DNA of 64,000 nucleotides, taken from assembly GCA_964036045.1 (NCBI GenBank), contig OZ038402.1:5132427-5196426 (forward strand), read 5' to 3'. The stretch is from Eutreptiella sp. 'Long Island Sound 2002'. Lineage: Eukaryota; Euglenozoa; Euglenophyceae; Eutreptiales; Eutreptiaceae. Below, one piece after another: positions 1 to 10,715 of the stretch. The notes under the pieces were generated by a model that did no database searches, had not been told where the DNA came from, and saw nothing but the letters and a program-made list of their open reading frames with translations. Position numbers and translations under genes: made by a program. The first letter of the stretch is position 1. Each line of letters starts with the position of its first letter.

Positions 1-758
1 ACACCGTGTTCTGCAGTTGCATCCATTCATGCTGTTGTTGTAACATGTACTGGGCATGGTTGCGGTGTGCTTGCAGGTAGTCATCACCACGTCGTACAAT
101 ATAAATGTAGCGTGCGCGTAGGTGGACGACGTGTTTGGCCGTTGGGAACCGATTTGAGTCCTGACGGGGAATGCCTCTTGCCACTTCAAGGCCTAGGCCC
201 ATGTACGTCGGTGGCAGTCTTCGAAGCAGTGGAGCAGCGATTTGAATGCTTTGTCAGCGCATTTGTGTGCAGCAATCTTGCTCTGAGTCTCCACCGTCAC
301 CTTGGAGAAGTTCTTGGGCAGTTGGGCAGTTGGTGGAATGCCGTGTGTCTGTCTGCAAGGCTTTTGCAACCCCTCAAAGGCCTTACATAATATACAGAAT
401 ATTACATCCGTAGGGTATAAGTGGAGTAGTTGTGTACCCCCCCCCCCTTGCGCAAGCACCCTGAAAGTCAGCAAAACGACGGTAACACGGGCTCCCGTGC
501 TTAGACAAGCCCGTGCTTGCGCGCGACGAGCGGTACCAAAAAAACATGTGTCACCGTTGCTGATCGCCCTCATTTTGGAGAGGGCTCTGAAGGTTCTGGG
601 GAAGGGCTGCGGATTGGGAAAAGGACACGGTCCATAGGAGCATGATGCTCAAGCTCATGCCCATTCCGCATGTACTTCACATGAAAGAAATCATCCCCAC
701 GAGTAGAAGGACCCATGATTGTTGCGGATGTACCTAACAACCATGCCAGGTGTAGCAA
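1..758 (-). CDS. Hypothetical protein fragments (probable multi-exon or decayed gene)
   Basis: Three stretches on the minus strand read like protein but lie in different frames: 758-570 (contains GDDFFHVKYMRNGHE and a Pro/Ser-rich tail), about 440-193 (contains KVTVETQSKIAAHKCADKAF) and about 230-1 (contains RYIYIVRRGDDYLQAHRNHA, running off the window edge). They share orientation and composition, so they may be exons of one gene or pieces of one decayed element. No family is recognised. A C-rich tract at 430-448 separates the first two pieces. Splice sites were not resolved and no start codon is convincing. Coding character is inferred only from residue composition. Confidence 0.3.
453..530. 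repeat. Dispersed repeat copy (pair with 937-1003)
   Basis: The sequence AAAACGACGGTAACACGGGCT followed by GTGCTTAGACAAG and GTGCTTGCGC occurs here and again at about 937-1003, in the same orientation. Each copy sits beside a poly-C or poly-G tract. Within this copy CACGGGCT and AGCCCGTG form an inverted repeat, so the unit could fold. It looks like a short non-coding repeat family. Confidence 0.6.
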
Positions 759-928
759 ACTGAGCCATGGCTGAAAATCACATCAAAACAGACAGCATTG
801 GGTTGCAATTGGAAGCAGAATGTTGGTATGAGCAGGAGGAACTACCAGAACCATGATGCAGCCCCCCTTTCCCTCTACAAGCGAAGCACAATTGCGCAAT
901 GTTCCATTTCTGACCATAAAAACCGTGG

Positions 929-1283
929 TCAGAAAACTCCACCAAAACGACGGTAACACGGGCTCATGTGCTTAGACAAGGCAGTGCTTGCGCAAGGGGG
1001 GGGGGTACATGTTGTTGGGGATGGAAGGTTGTTTGTGGCATTTGGGTGGCGGTGGGCCGAATGCAGCACTCTGTGATGTTTGGTGACACCTTGCGCATTG
1101 TAACACCCGCCTAACGAGAACAACCCCCCTGCTAGAACAACAGGAGGTGTTGTTTCCGCAGCTTTTGGAACCATGTCCCACTTTGCCATTATGAATACCC
1201 CTTGTGTGGAATGCAACTATGAAAACATGACGGAGGCATTGTCTGCTCCTGCTAGTCTGCTCATAGGGCAATCTCCAGTCCAC
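929..1283 (-). other. Weak coding segment sharing a motif with 15222-15300
   Basis: One minus-strand frame contains WDMVPKAAETTPP. A plus-strand frame near 15220 contains WDMVPKVAEPTPP. The shared motif in two places on opposite strands suggests two copies of a dispersed element that was once coding. Both copies are short and flanked by poly-C/poly-G tracts. No product can be named. Confidence 0.3.
937..1003. repeat. Dispersed repeat copy (pair with 453-530)
   Basis: Second copy of the AACGACGGTAACACGGGCT repeat. It ends in CTTGCGCAAG followed by a poly-G tract. Confidence 0.6.
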
Positions 1284-2257
1284 TCAACCTCTGCTTACGC
1301 CTGATTCTAGAGGACATCACACATGGTGCTCTCAGCCTGTGAAAAGAAATCTGACCTGAACCATGCATTAGAGAAGCAGAAAGGCGAGGAGTGGGTCCAC
1401 GGCGAGGGGGTTTCCTCCTCCTGCAATTATGTGGGAGAGGATTCCAGATGCTGGCTGACCAATCACACACAAGGCGCGCTGAGTTGGAGACAACACAAGT
1501 CTTTTGTTGTGCATTTTGTGTGTTCCAGCAGCAGTGACCGTGATAAGGCCCAAACCACAGCCTGCATGCGTTCTAAACTATTCCCGTGTTACAAAATGGA
1601 GAACTTTGACAAAAGTTGTCCAGGCCACATGCTCCTAGTAGGCAAGCCGAGTGTCCCAGCGTGCGATACCAAAACAATATGCTCTGTTTCCGTAACTTTG
1701 GGAAAGCATGAAATTTGGTTGTTTATTTTTGTAGTTTGGGGCTGGGGATGGCATTGTAAGTACACTGATTGATGTCCTGCAACCCACTGCAGGCCCTTCT
1801 TTTGAATCAGCTCACAATTGGAACACTCACAACACAACAGTCACTGCTTGCGTCTTTGTGTGTCGCGTGTAATCAATGCCAGAGCAACGGGACGTTGTCA
1901 GAGCAACAGGACCTGGGGGAGTGGGTGTACTTTTTTTTGGAGGCATTTACTTGTGGCTAGCGTCCCAAGACAGCTAAACTTTATGCAGAGCACAGTGCAA
2001 CTCCATCCCTACAGAACACAACATTATGCCTCGTAATCTCGCCCTCCCTGAATGGAATCGGTATGGTGAAAAAGGAAGGAAAAGTTGGGTTTGAAATTGA
2101 AATTCTGGGTCAAACTGGGGTACCCCCGGTGACATACCCATATTTGGCTGGAATGGTCCTGGGCTGGGCTGACCAGAACTGATTTTGCCCAGGCGCGCGC
2201 AAAAATGTGGTGCCTTGTGCAGGGGTAACCGGGCTTGCAATTGGAAGGGGGGGGGGG
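1284..2257. other. No gene recognised
   Basis: Open frames exist on both strands but none has convincing protein composition or a known motif. Ordinary AT/GC-mixed DNA without clear repeats. Confidence 0.5.
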
Positions 2258-2308
2258 GTCGATAGAGCCCCCTGGCTAGACCCTCCCCCCCAAAAAGGCT
2301 CAATTGAC
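2258..2308. repeat. Micro-palindromic element, family 2 (copy 1)
   Basis: The ends are GTCGATAGAGCC and GGCTCAATTGAC, which are near-perfect inverted repeats of each other, around a C-rich middle. It is in inverted orientation to the copies at 3802-3859 and 42856-42912. No coding capacity, so it resembles a very small MITE. Confidence 0.55.
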
Positions 2309-2344
2309 GGGACCCCCTAAAACCACCCTTGGGACCTTCGTGGT

Positions 2345-2593
2345 TCAAATGGTGTTGGTATTTGTGTTCCAGGACACTTGGTCCCCGGTCAATTCCGGCG
2401 ACACATGTGTGTAGCGCCCTACCAGGGCCTTCCATGAGAACCACATGACCTGGTCAGAGTCACAGTCAGAGTCAGAGTCAGAGTCGGAGACACAGTCAGA
2501 GTCGGAGGAAGAGCCGGAGTCGGAGTTGGAGCTTGAGTCGGAGTTGGAGTTGGAGCTTGAGTCGGAGGTAGCAGATGCCTCCGTTGAAGCCAT
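2345..2593. repeat. Hexanucleotide GAGTCG/GAGTCA repeat (2455-2580)
   Basis: The plus strand is dominated by GAGTCA, GAGTCG and GAGTTG hexamers between about 2455 and 2580. On the minus strand this reads as a Ser-Asp/Ser-Asn-rich peptide (2593-2345) with a methionine just upstream. Such acidic Ser-Asp runs occur in real proteins, but here the microsatellite alone explains the open frame. Confidence 0.6.
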
Positions 2594-2743
2594 TCAAGGA
2601 GTATAGTCAGGGTCAGCCGAGCGGCTGCCTGGACCACTCCGTGCAGAGACACACTCTGGGCACAACCCGCAACCACCAGAAACCTTGTGCAAGGGTGGAG
2701 TCAAGCACAACCGGTGCCATCCAACCGTGGTAGAACGTGCGCC

Positions 2744-3160
2744 TTAACAAATGAGGATATCATTGCCCTCGGATGCATCACCACTCAGGCAATGAACACA
2801 AACAATGTCTTCATCTTCACCTCCATCCTCATCAGCCATGGGTTCCTCAGGCATGGATACTCTGTCCGTAAAAAGACCCATATACATACAAAGGGAATCG
2901 GCGTGATTATACACGCATTGCATGAGCTCAGCCTTAGGGCCAGAGGCACTCAAGTCCAAATAAGTCAGCAACCGCTTCACATTTGCAACAGTGCATGGCC
3001 CATTCAAACCCAAACAACCACGTGCTTGCCGGAGCAAACGTTCCACCTCACCCTTCACTCCGGGGGTAACCATACCACGACGCCGTTTGAGGTGCTCCTC
3101 GGCTTTTGCAAATTGCTTCAAGCAGCGGTGAGCAAACCAATCATGCACAGCACGCACACT
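2744..3160 (-). CDS. Hypothetical protein with SAP-like helix-turn-helix segment (partial)
   Basis: A 137-residue open frame ends at a TAA (2744-2746). The middle part, with ANVKRLLTYLDLSASG followed by PKAELMQCV, matches the SAP pattern: a first helix, a short loop, then G-x-K-x-E-L and a second helix. SAP modules usually bind DNA. The N-terminal part is basic and helical (LKQFAKAEEHLKRRRG). The C-terminus is acidic (DEDGGEDEDI) with a CVHC pair. There is no ATG at the 5' end, and an AG at the upstream edge could be a splice acceptor, so this is probably a last exon. A second SAP-like exon lies at 7978-8151. Function and pathway are unknown. Confidence 0.45.
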   Translation of the reverse strand, partial: SVRAVHDWFAHRCLKQFAKAEEHLKRRRGMVTPGVKGEVERLLRQARGCLGLNGPCTVANVKRLLTYLDLSASGPKAELMQCVYNHADSLCMYMGLFTDRVSMPEEPMADEDGGEDEDIVCVHCLSGDASEGNDILIC

Positions 3161-3239
3161 TGCAGCATCACTAATGCCAAAGGCAACCAGTGCAACAGCA
3201 TGGATCTCTTCTACCTCTACGTAGTTAATTGTTCTTGTC

Positions 3240-3750
3240 CCACAACCGTTTGCACAATACGGAAGGAGGTGGCTGCCTCACCCTTGCCTTCTTGGGGGCC
3301 CAAAAGAGGGCGGAATTGCTACGCAACCCCTGCATTCTCAGGGGTCCCCAACGTCAAGCGCGGGGAGCAAAATCAGAAGTGGTCCCCAACAAAGGGGAAC
3401 AAAATCAGAAGTGGCTGCCTCACCCCTGCCTTCTCGGGGTCCCAAAAGAGGGCGGAAATGCACGTCACCCCTACATTCTCGGGGATCCCCAACAAAGGGG
3501 AACAAAATCAGAAGTGGCTGCCTCACCCTTGCCTTCTCGGGGGCCCAAAAGAGGGAGGAAATGCTATGTCACCCCTGCATTCTCGGGGATCCCCAACGCC
3601 AAGTGCGGGGAGCAAAATCAGTGGCTACCTCAACCCTGCATTCTCCGGGGTCCCCAAAGAAGGGGACAAAATCAGAAGGGCCCCAGAAGAGGGGACAAAA
3701 TCAAAAGTGGCTACATCACCCCAGCCTCCTTGGGGTTCCTCATAGCGGGG
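3240..3750 (+). repeat. Tandem array of a ~58-bp repeat (array 1)
   Basis: Two alternating ~58-bp half-units are repeated. One has GCCTTCTCGGGGGCCCAAAA and AGAGGGCGGAAATGCTA, the other has TGCATTCTCGGGG with ATCCCCAACAAAGGGG and AAAATCAGAAGTGGCTGC. The half-units are related to each other. Most open frames in this interval are by-products of the repeat. The same family recurs at 9238-9545, 10488-10715, 12085-12175 and 12268-12510. Confidence 0.8.
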
Positions 3751-3801
3751 AGACATGAACAAGACCAAGCGGTGCCTCTTCTCCATGCAAGAATGGTGCC
3801 T

Positions 3802-3859
3802 GTCAATTGAGCCCTTTTCCCCAACCAACCCCCTCCCAGATTTGGGGGGCTCTATTGAC
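3802..3859. repeat. Micro-palindromic element, family 2 (copy 2)
   Basis: The ends GTCAATTGAGCC and GGCTCTATTGAC are inverted repeats with one mismatch, 58 bp end to end. The interior is C-rich and a poly-C tract follows. Confidence 0.6.
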
Positions 3860-6431
3860 CCCCCCCCCCCTCCACTTGCAAGCCCGACATGCCCAGTTGG
3901 TGCCCATCACCATGAGGTGATCAGTCGTTTTATTCGGGTTCAAGATTGGAACCTCCAGATTTCCATTGGCTACGGTTCGTCATCAAACATCAAGCCATTG
4001 CATAACACACACCTCAAAGGATGGAGGGGGGTGCTGTTGTTGTGTGGTTGGAACACATCCCCGCGGCGTAGTTGTATTCGGATTTGTCGGGTGCATAGCT
4101 TGAACAAATCCGTGATCCACCAATCCTTTTTTTGTTTTGTGTTCCCGCGCTAAGCGTGTAAGGGTCCACAGCCACGAGCGCGCATGGACATTGGGTCCAG
4201 AACCATGTACAACCTGCATCTTGGGACCGGTGGTTTCACACGGGTGAGGTGTGTCCCCAAGGAGGACACCACAGGGGGCAAGACTTGGGTGTAGATTGTC
4301 ACATCTATGTATCTTTCATCCACCAATCATATCAACCAGTGGGTAGAGGTGTTTGGGTAGATACCGCCATTCCTACCAAGAATCGCCTCCGAACATTGAA
4401 AGAATTGTTTGTGGGCTAGCAGCACACGGCTTAATGCACAAAGCCTTGCAGGGGATCAAAAAGATCCCCCACCTAGTGCTCTATCGGTTAGTAGCCATGT
4501 GGACAACATGTGTGCCCCGGGAAGCATGATGGAGGGGCATTACCCACATGGGGCTGTTGAAATCCACTGCATTGGCGTGTGTAACTCACAGGTGATTGCA
4601 AGGAGGTAAGCTGAAAGGTTTTGCTGCACACTCTCATTTTGTATCAGTCCCCCATCCCCCCAGGGGGGGGGGGGTGCAGGGGTTCAGGCGACTGACCTGG
4701 AGAGCGTGTGTCCCCATCCGAAACCCCTTTGACACAAGATCAATGAGGTAAATCCGTGTGCTTACCCACACGCCCTCACCAGGGGATGTGGGTGATACGA
4801 CACCTGCAGAACAACAACGCGAGTTACTCCCCGACAGGGATAGGGCACGCCCAAAATCAGACAGGGGTGGGGGGGGAGGGCGACATGTTTCGGGGGGGGG
4901 GTCGTCAATTGCAACACATGTGGCACGCCTAATCCCATGGCCGGGCAGTTGACGGTTCACTGCCGGCTGCGCACCTCTAATTCTGGGCAAGAGAAACAGA
5001 CTGACACTCGATGACCAGCGACAGCGATGCATTAGAAGAGGGGAGGGGGGGGGGCGTCTGGAACTCAAAAGTCTGTGCACCAAAAACAGCCCAAATCAAC
5101 ATTTTCTTTTGCAGAATTCCATGTTTTCCCATTCTGAAATCTGGGTCCAGGGGGGGGGGTACCCCCACCCCCTCCTACCGTTGTCAGCCGTCCCAATACA
5201 ACCCTGGCTAGCGAGCAGCGGTCACACTGCAGCGCCAACACGTCGCCCTTGTACGGTCTGGGTCCAGGGTATTCCATGCTCATCCTGGAATCCCCCCCCC
5301 AGCCCCTCCCTGCAAGTCGTATGCAAGTCAGAATGGGGACCGCAACACAATATGCTCCGGCCCCTTCAGCGCCAACGGTGTACCAAGTGATGAGGTTTGG
5401 TGGCACATTTCGCGACAATTCCACAAATTTCAGCCTCATCACTGTCAGAGCTGGACTCAAACAGGTCGCTTAGCACCGCATATGGCGCGTAGCTCATGGC
5501 TTTGGAGAGGTTGGCAGTGAAAAGGGGAATTTGTCATCGTCATTTCGTCATCTCAGGCCCCTCAGCAGAGCCCCCCCCCCCCCCCCCCACACCCCACCTT
5601 GTGTTGAGCCACCCAGTTTGTTGGGCTCATGTGCACACTCTCCCTCACAAATGATCGCAGTTGCGGCGTTGAAGAAAGTTGAAAATGCCCTGCCATTTTG
5701 GGCGGAGGTCGCAAAACCCGACCCGGCAATGTGCAACATAGCAAGGGGGCTCCTGGTGCTGTGCCAAGGGGGTGGCCCACCCCCATGTCCAGGAAGCGAC
5801 AAACTTGGCCCATGTGTCCGCTTTGTAATTGATGAAGACAGCTCACTTTGCGTTCCATATACCAACGTCCTCCTTCGGTCCGTCGGATTCATTGGGCATC
5901 CCTTGTGCAACGGACGCAGGACGGCCTTTCGGTGCAACACCATCTGTAGTTGCAGAGGGAGCGGCCACCAGCCCTGACATTCTGAATATGAATGACAGAA
6001 AGGGAGTGCAGCGGCAGTTTCCCGCTTCCCTGCGGAATGCCACGCATTGGAGCTGGCCGCTGCGACGCTCTGGCCACCCTACAGTGGAATGGGGCCGGAG
6101 GCCGTGTGGGGCCGCACCGGTGGGTCTCCCAGGGGGCTGTTGCATCAGCGGATCAGATCAGGAGGAGGACATTGATCAGCTTTTTTAGGAGCCGAGAGGT
6201 GGCAATAAATGCCCCATGCCAGGCCCCGATGAAGGCCAGGCTCAGGGATCGCTAGCCATGCACGGGCTTGGGCAGGGCTGCAGGCTTCAGAGTCCACCAC
6301 AACGCGACCACGATGAAGCCCACCAGTACACACAGCACGATGCGCGGCAGTAGTGAGGGACCTCTGAGAATAAGAGGAAGGGTTGGGCATGAGAAAGGAG
6401 ATAGGACAGCATGAGGGTGCAGTGGGAGGTG
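3860..6431. other. No gene recognised; poly-C/poly-G rich
   Basis: Many runs of 8-18 C or G occur (for example about 4660, 4890, 5045, 5150 and 5570). One plus-strand stretch at about 5640-5770 (containing MIAVAALKKVENALPFWAEV) has protein-like composition but no motif and no splice support. The other open frames look random. Confidence 0.4.
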
Positions 6432-6572
6432 TGGGTAGTGGGGATGAGGAGGATGTGGTGGAAGGTGTGGGTGGTGGGGTTGAAGAGGATGTGGTGGGAG
6501 TCTGGGGCTGGGGATGAGGACGATGTGGTGGAAGGTGTGGGAGTTAGGGATGAGGAGGATGTGGTGGCCGTG
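6432..6572 (+). repeat. G-rich minisatellite
   Basis: Degenerate tandem copies of GATGAGGAGGATGTGGTGGAAGGTGTGGG-like units. A strongly purine/GT-rich strand. Not coding. Confidence 0.65.
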
Positions 6573-7264
6573 AATCACTTGTTTACACCACTGCACGTGC
6601 ACAGGCGCCATGCGCCCAGTGTGTAGGCCGCCTCCCCTAACAACCAGCTTCCCCCTCCCATGACTGGACCTCCTCATAGTTGCTGCGCTGTTCAGACTCT
6701 GTGGCGCGAAAGAGCACGTGCAGTCAGTGCTGCACCCACACCCAGGTCCGTGGGCTGCGCCGACACTGACACCATCTCCATTACGTCCTGCTACCACGCC
6801 GTCATCCCACCGACACCACCACCACGCTCACACACAGCTCCCACCACATGACCCACCCCACCACACATCATCAGCGTCAGACGACTGTCAGTCGTCTGGA
6901 GCCGAGGAGCAGGGGTCGTCCACCTCAGGGGAGGTGATGAGGATTTGATGGGGGGCGGTGGTGGGTGGTGCAGGTGATGGGACAGATGAGGATGTGGCCA
7001 GGGCATGTGGTGGGATGGAATGAGGGTGTTTGGGAGGTACAAGGTGCATGGGGATGGGGTGCTGAGAAGAGGGGTGTGGAGAGTTGTGGCCAGCTGCGGA
7101 AAACTGCGGAGGGTTGTGTATGGCTGTATAGCTGTGGGACAAGTGTAACATGGGCAGAGGGACAGGAGGGAGTGCTGGGCACAGAGAGTGAAGGGAGGAA
7201 GCGGTTACACTTTGTGTGCGCTACATGAGGACCATGGGTTGGGCTGCATGTAGCGCAGTCAGGC
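6573..7264. other. No gene recognised
   Basis: CAC/CCA-rich and GTG/GGG-rich sequence. The overlapping open frames on both strands have His/Pro-rich low-complexity composition, so none is supported as a gene. Confidence 0.45.
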
Positions 7265-7470
7265 ACATTGCTCCCACCTAAATTCATCTAGGTTCACCAA
7301 AATTCTACCAATAAAGACCTAAATTCACCTAAATTCACCTCAGTTCATCCAATAATCACCTAGGTTGATTTAAACTCACCTAAGTTCACCTAAATTCACC
7401 TAAGTTCACATAAATTCATCCAATAAACACCCAACCACCTGAATGCACCTGAATTTACCTAGGATCAACC
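7265..7470 (+). repeat. Minisatellite of TTCACCTAAA-type units
   Basis: About 200 bp of imperfect 10-12 bp repeats (TTCACCTAAATTCACCTAAG and variants such as TTCATCCAATAA). AT-rich compared with its surroundings. No coding capacity. Confidence 0.7.
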
Positions 7471-7708
7471 CCCCTCCTCTTGCAGGCGAGATCCCACCAC
7501 CTTCCCCCTTGTACCCCCCAACCCCACACCCCCATCCTCCCTCCTCATCTTGATCCCCCCTCCCCTCAGGCTCAGGGTCACCTGCCTTGCACCTTCCTCC
7601 AACCACATCCTCCCTTAAGGACCGAGGTTGTGTGGGACGGTCACAAGACTCTCATAAGACCCTGCACAACCGAATAGAATCACTCGGACCTGTGGAGCAC
7701 CCACACCA

Positions 7709-7748
7709 GGGCGGTCCTTAACGGAAAAAAAAAAGTGTTCCGTTACTC
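7709..7748. repeat. Micro-palindromic element, family 1 (degenerate copy)
   Basis: It starts GGGCGGTCCTTAACGG, then an A-run and TTCCGTTA. The left end matches the family at 9576-9630. The right arm is only partly preserved. Confidence 0.5.
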
Positions 7749-7977
7749 AGTTTTCCCAAAAACGCCTGCGGGCACTCCATGTGTTCAACCATTGGTTCCT
7801 AGCCCTTCACGTCTTCACCCAGGGGTTCTTAACTCTTCAACCATGAGTTCCTAGCCTCAAATGTGTGCAATCACTCTTCCATATGTTGACTAGCCGGGTG
7901 AAGTAGCCAATAGCTCCTCTTCTAACCTTCCTAACGCTCTTGCCGTTGTCTCTACGTCCTCTCACCCTGCCTCGCAG

Positions 7978-8151
7978 TTGGTGTTCATGTATGACGTGGA
8001 TGAGGCAGTGGTGAAGGCAATGGAGAGGGGTAGGATGCATAAGTGGAGTCATATTAAGTTCAAGGCCATTTGCAGGAGGCATGGTTTGAGTATGAAAGGG
8101 GCGAAGGGTGAGCTTATGCAGCGTGTCAAGGCCCACTTCCACCAGTTGTAG
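7978..8151 (+). CDS. Terminal exon with SAP-like domain
   Basis: The exon begins after a good pyrimidine-rich acceptor (CTCACCCTGCCTCGCAG) and reads in one frame to TAG at 8149-8151, 57 residues. The end of the peptide, with IKFKAICRRHGLSMKGAKGE followed by LMQRVKAHF, fits the SAP pattern: basic helix, G-L turn, G-x-K-x-E-L-x-x-R-V, second helix. It has no ATG and must be spliced to an upstream exon, which was not found. The same kind of module occurs at 2744-3160 on the other strand. It converges on the minus-strand gene at 8258-8889. Whether this is a host gene or a mobile-element protein cannot be told from here. Confidence 0.5.
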   Translation: MVFMYDVDEAVVKAMERGRMHKWSHIKFKAICRRHGLSMKGAKGELMQRVKAHFHQL

Positions 8152-8257
8152 CAGTTGTAGAGAGTATATTCCAGTTGTGCCACCGGTGATGGAACATTCG
8201 GGTGGTCCTACGCTATGTCACTGCATTTGATGAAAAAAACATTGCTCCTGTTCTTGT

Positions 8258-8889
8258 TCAATTGTGCAGGGTGTCAGGTAGGGAGCGGATGCCACCGCCA
8301 AACACATGTGGGGGTAGGACCAAATCCTCATGTTCCCTGTCCTGCAACCCAACCCCATACACATCCCCAATATCGGCGTCACGAGTTGCCCTCTTGGGGA
8401 CAGCCCACAAATCTTGAATGTCCAATGGAACCTCGGCCTCTACATTCTCTTCCAAAGAAACTTGCAAATCCTTGAACGCAGCAAACCCAAGCAAACCACC
8501 ATCTTCGACCTCAACCACATGCCCTTGCTTCCGCTTCCGGGGGCGGAAGGGGGTCTTGCAAAGCTCATACGGCCCCCAGTCCTCTGGTGCTTCCCCGTTG
8601 CACCTCACCCACAGCATCTCACACATGCGCTCTGTGCTCTGGCCAAAGTCCGTAGCCGTCACATAGCTAAACAGTCTCTCACACAAACATGAGCTTGCCT
8701 TAACCCAATCCTCCACCATAGCACTACCAATCCACTGAGATCCATTGAAGCGTGTTTGCACATCTTCAATTAGAGCGCGAAGAAACTTCATCCGGCTACC
8801 CTTGATGAGGCTGCTCCCTACCTCAACACCCAACGATTCCTGGAACGACCCCCTTGGAATGACATCACCCAAAAGTGGTGTGCAAAAGC
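8258..8889 (-). CDS. Hypothetical protein (one long exon)
   Basis: About 205 residues of plausible globular protein in one frame, ending at a TGA at 8258. It contains AMVEDWVKASSCLCERLFSY, then FGQSTERMCEMLWVRC and a basic patch FRPRKRKQGH. The frame is closed upstream by a TGA at 8902-8900. CACTCAG at about 8890 is a reasonable acceptor, so the segment is probably a last exon. Another minus-strand stretch (about 8995-8905, containing ATSKKVQAIRAARVAAVQAL) may be the preceding exon. No known domain is recognised. Confidence 0.45.
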
Positions 8890-9237
8890 TGAGTGCACAT
8901 CATGTTCATCAAGGCCTGGACGGCGGCGACTCGTGCAGCCCGGATCGCTTGAACTTTCTTGCTTGTGGCACCAACCACAAAAAAAACATCACAAAAAAGG
9001 CCGCCGTGAACTAGAAAAGGGGGTGCCAAAGAGCACCCAACCAGCCCTCAGCCTTCTCCCTACGCCCAAGGTCAGCCTCATTGTTAACGTACTCAAGTAG
9101 GTGCAAGGAGAACATTAGGAAGGTTCTCTAGAACAATTTCCAACTCATGGACCATGGCTTCCACCCATCGCACACCAGTGCGACCCGAGAAACAGAACTT
9201 ACCAGCTTTGCGCCACAACCCGCGCATTCTTTTGGAA
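8890..9237. other. Possible upstream exon, otherwise nothing
   Basis: The minus-strand stretch at about 8995-8905 reads as a helical, basic, alanine-rich peptide and may belong to the gene at 8258-8889. The rest shows no feature. Confidence 0.3.
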
Positions 9238-9545
9238 CGGCTGCCTCACCCGTGCCTTCTCGGGGGCCCACAAGTGGGCGGAATTGCTACATAACCCCTG
9301 CATTCTCGGGGGTCCCCAAACAAGGGGACAAAATCAGAATTGGCTGCCTCACCCCTACGTTCTTTGGGGCCCAAAAGAGGGCAGAAATGCTATGTAACCA
9401 CTGTGCTTCCAGGGGTCCCCAACAAAGGGGACAAAATCAGAATTGGGTGTCTCACCCTTGCCTTCTCGGGGGCCTAAAAGTGAGCGGAAATGCTACGGAA
9501 CCCCTGCGTTCTCGGGGGTCCCCAAAAGAGGGGACAAACACAGCC
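9238..9545 (+). repeat. Tandem array of the ~58-bp repeat (array 2)
   Basis: The same alternating half-units as at 3240-3750, for example GCCTTCTCGGGGGCCCACAA, TGCATTCTCGGGGGTCCCCA and GGGGACAAAATCAGAATTGG. Confidence 0.8.
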
Positions 9546-9575
9546 CATGTCGAGCTGGTGGAAAAAGGCCCCAAG

Positions 9576-9630
9576 GGGCGGTCCTTAAGGCCGTCGTTAA
9601 CCAAAAAAATCGGTTCCTTAAGGACCGCCC
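9576..9630. repeat. Micro-palindromic element, family 1 (best copy)
   Basis: Perfect 14-bp inverted ends, GGGCGGTCCTTAAG (9576-9589) and CTTAAGGACCGCCC (9617-9630), enclose a 27-bp A-rich centre. The whole unit is 55 bp and could form a long hairpin. Related copies lie at 7709, 12219 and 45054. Confidence 0.75.
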
Positions 9631-10005
9631 TGACCCACACTGTGTCACCCTCGCACCCCCCCGTGCGGTGACACGTGGGTGTGTCAAGTGGTGATTGCGC
9701 TCTGGGAAATTACGCAAGCAACAGCATGCACAGCCAAAAAGAGATCAAGGCTGATCACGAACCGGAATGTCCGGTCCTAGGCGCCTTTCGCCAATGTCTG
9801 TGGAGAACAGCGACACCCGCGGACCTGCAGCATATGCACAGTGGATGCCCGCTCAAACTGGGCCAGCCATGCCATGAACACACAGGAGAAGTGTCACTTA
9901 CGTGAAGCCATTCAGACATTGGCGTCTCTTTTTAAGAACGTAACCAACACAACATCACAGTCCTGACCCCCTCCCCCCCCCCCCAGCCCCCCTTGGTGTG
10001 GGGGG

Positions 10006-10416
10006 CTACTCCGCCCAAATGGACCAGTCAGCACACCAATCAGTGTGATGTCCCTCATGTGGTATATGCCAAGAAGCGTAACGGCGTCCGTTCCACACAA
10101 CATACTTTTTAAGCCATTGGCGCAGACAAGACTGGACATGACTCTGTGAACACGGCATGTGGTGTGCAATACATGTAACCCATTGCTTGCTCAGAGAAAT
10201 GTCATGTGGCGTGTGACTCAGTAGGCGATGCAAAGCATGCTGGCAAGCCCGGACAGCTACTCCCTTGGGGTGCTCACACAGCAGGCTGACTTGTAGCCAT
10301 GCTGATGCAGACAAAAGGTAATCGCCCCAAGAGGACAAGAACCGGCGGTAGTTCATTAAGACACCTGTGAACAGGTTGGTCAGGGTGGTCTCATTAACAG
10401 CCCACGCACCCCCCCC
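10006..10416 (-). CDS. Hypothetical protein (partial)
   Basis: About 130 residues of protein-like sequence on the minus strand, for example NLFTGVLMNYRRFLSSWGDY, CEHPKGVAVRACQHALHRLL and CLRQWLKKYVVWNGRRYASW. It is rich in Trp, His and Cys. Its 5' side (10417-10470) is a C/G-rich low-complexity tract that is probably intron. The 3' side runs into another poly-C tract (about 9967-9983). No family recognised. Confidence 0.4.
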   Translation of the reverse strand, partial: GGGAWAVNETTLTNLFTGVLMNYRRFLSSWGDYLLSASAWLQVSLLCEHPKGVAVRACQHALHRLLSHTPHDISLSKQWVTCIAHHMPCSQSHVQSCLRQWLKKYVVWNGRRYASWHIPHEGHHTDWCADWSIWAE

Positions 10417-10487
10417 CCAAACCCCCAACCCCACACAACTCCCCACGCCCCGCCCTCCATCCTTATTTTTGTTCCAGCACATCAAGT

Positions 10488-10715
10488 TTGAAGTGTGTGG
10501 AGAAATCAATATGGCCGCATAACCCCTGCCGCCTCGGGGTCTCCATAAGCGTGGAGAAAACGAAGTGGACACACAAACCCTGACGTCTCAGGGTCTCAAT
10601 AAAGTGTGGAGAAATCAATATGGCTGCAAAACCCTTGCCATATCATGGTCCAAAAGTGTAGAGAAATCAAAGTGGCTACATAACGACTGCATTCTCTGGG
10701 TCCCAAGGGCGGGGA
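10488..10715 (+). repeat. Tandem array of the ~58-bp repeat (array 3, diverged)
   Basis: Four diverged units of the form GGAGAAATCAATATGGCYGCA then AACCCTTGCC...TCTCGGGGTC. They are clearly related to the other arrays but with GTGGAGAAA in place of GGGGACAAA. Confidence 0.65.

Noticed and set aside
7265-7470. Telomere-like repeat
   Set aside because: The units are degenerate and C/A/T-mixed (TTCACCTAAA), unlike a regular telomeric hexamer or heptamer, and lie far from any end.
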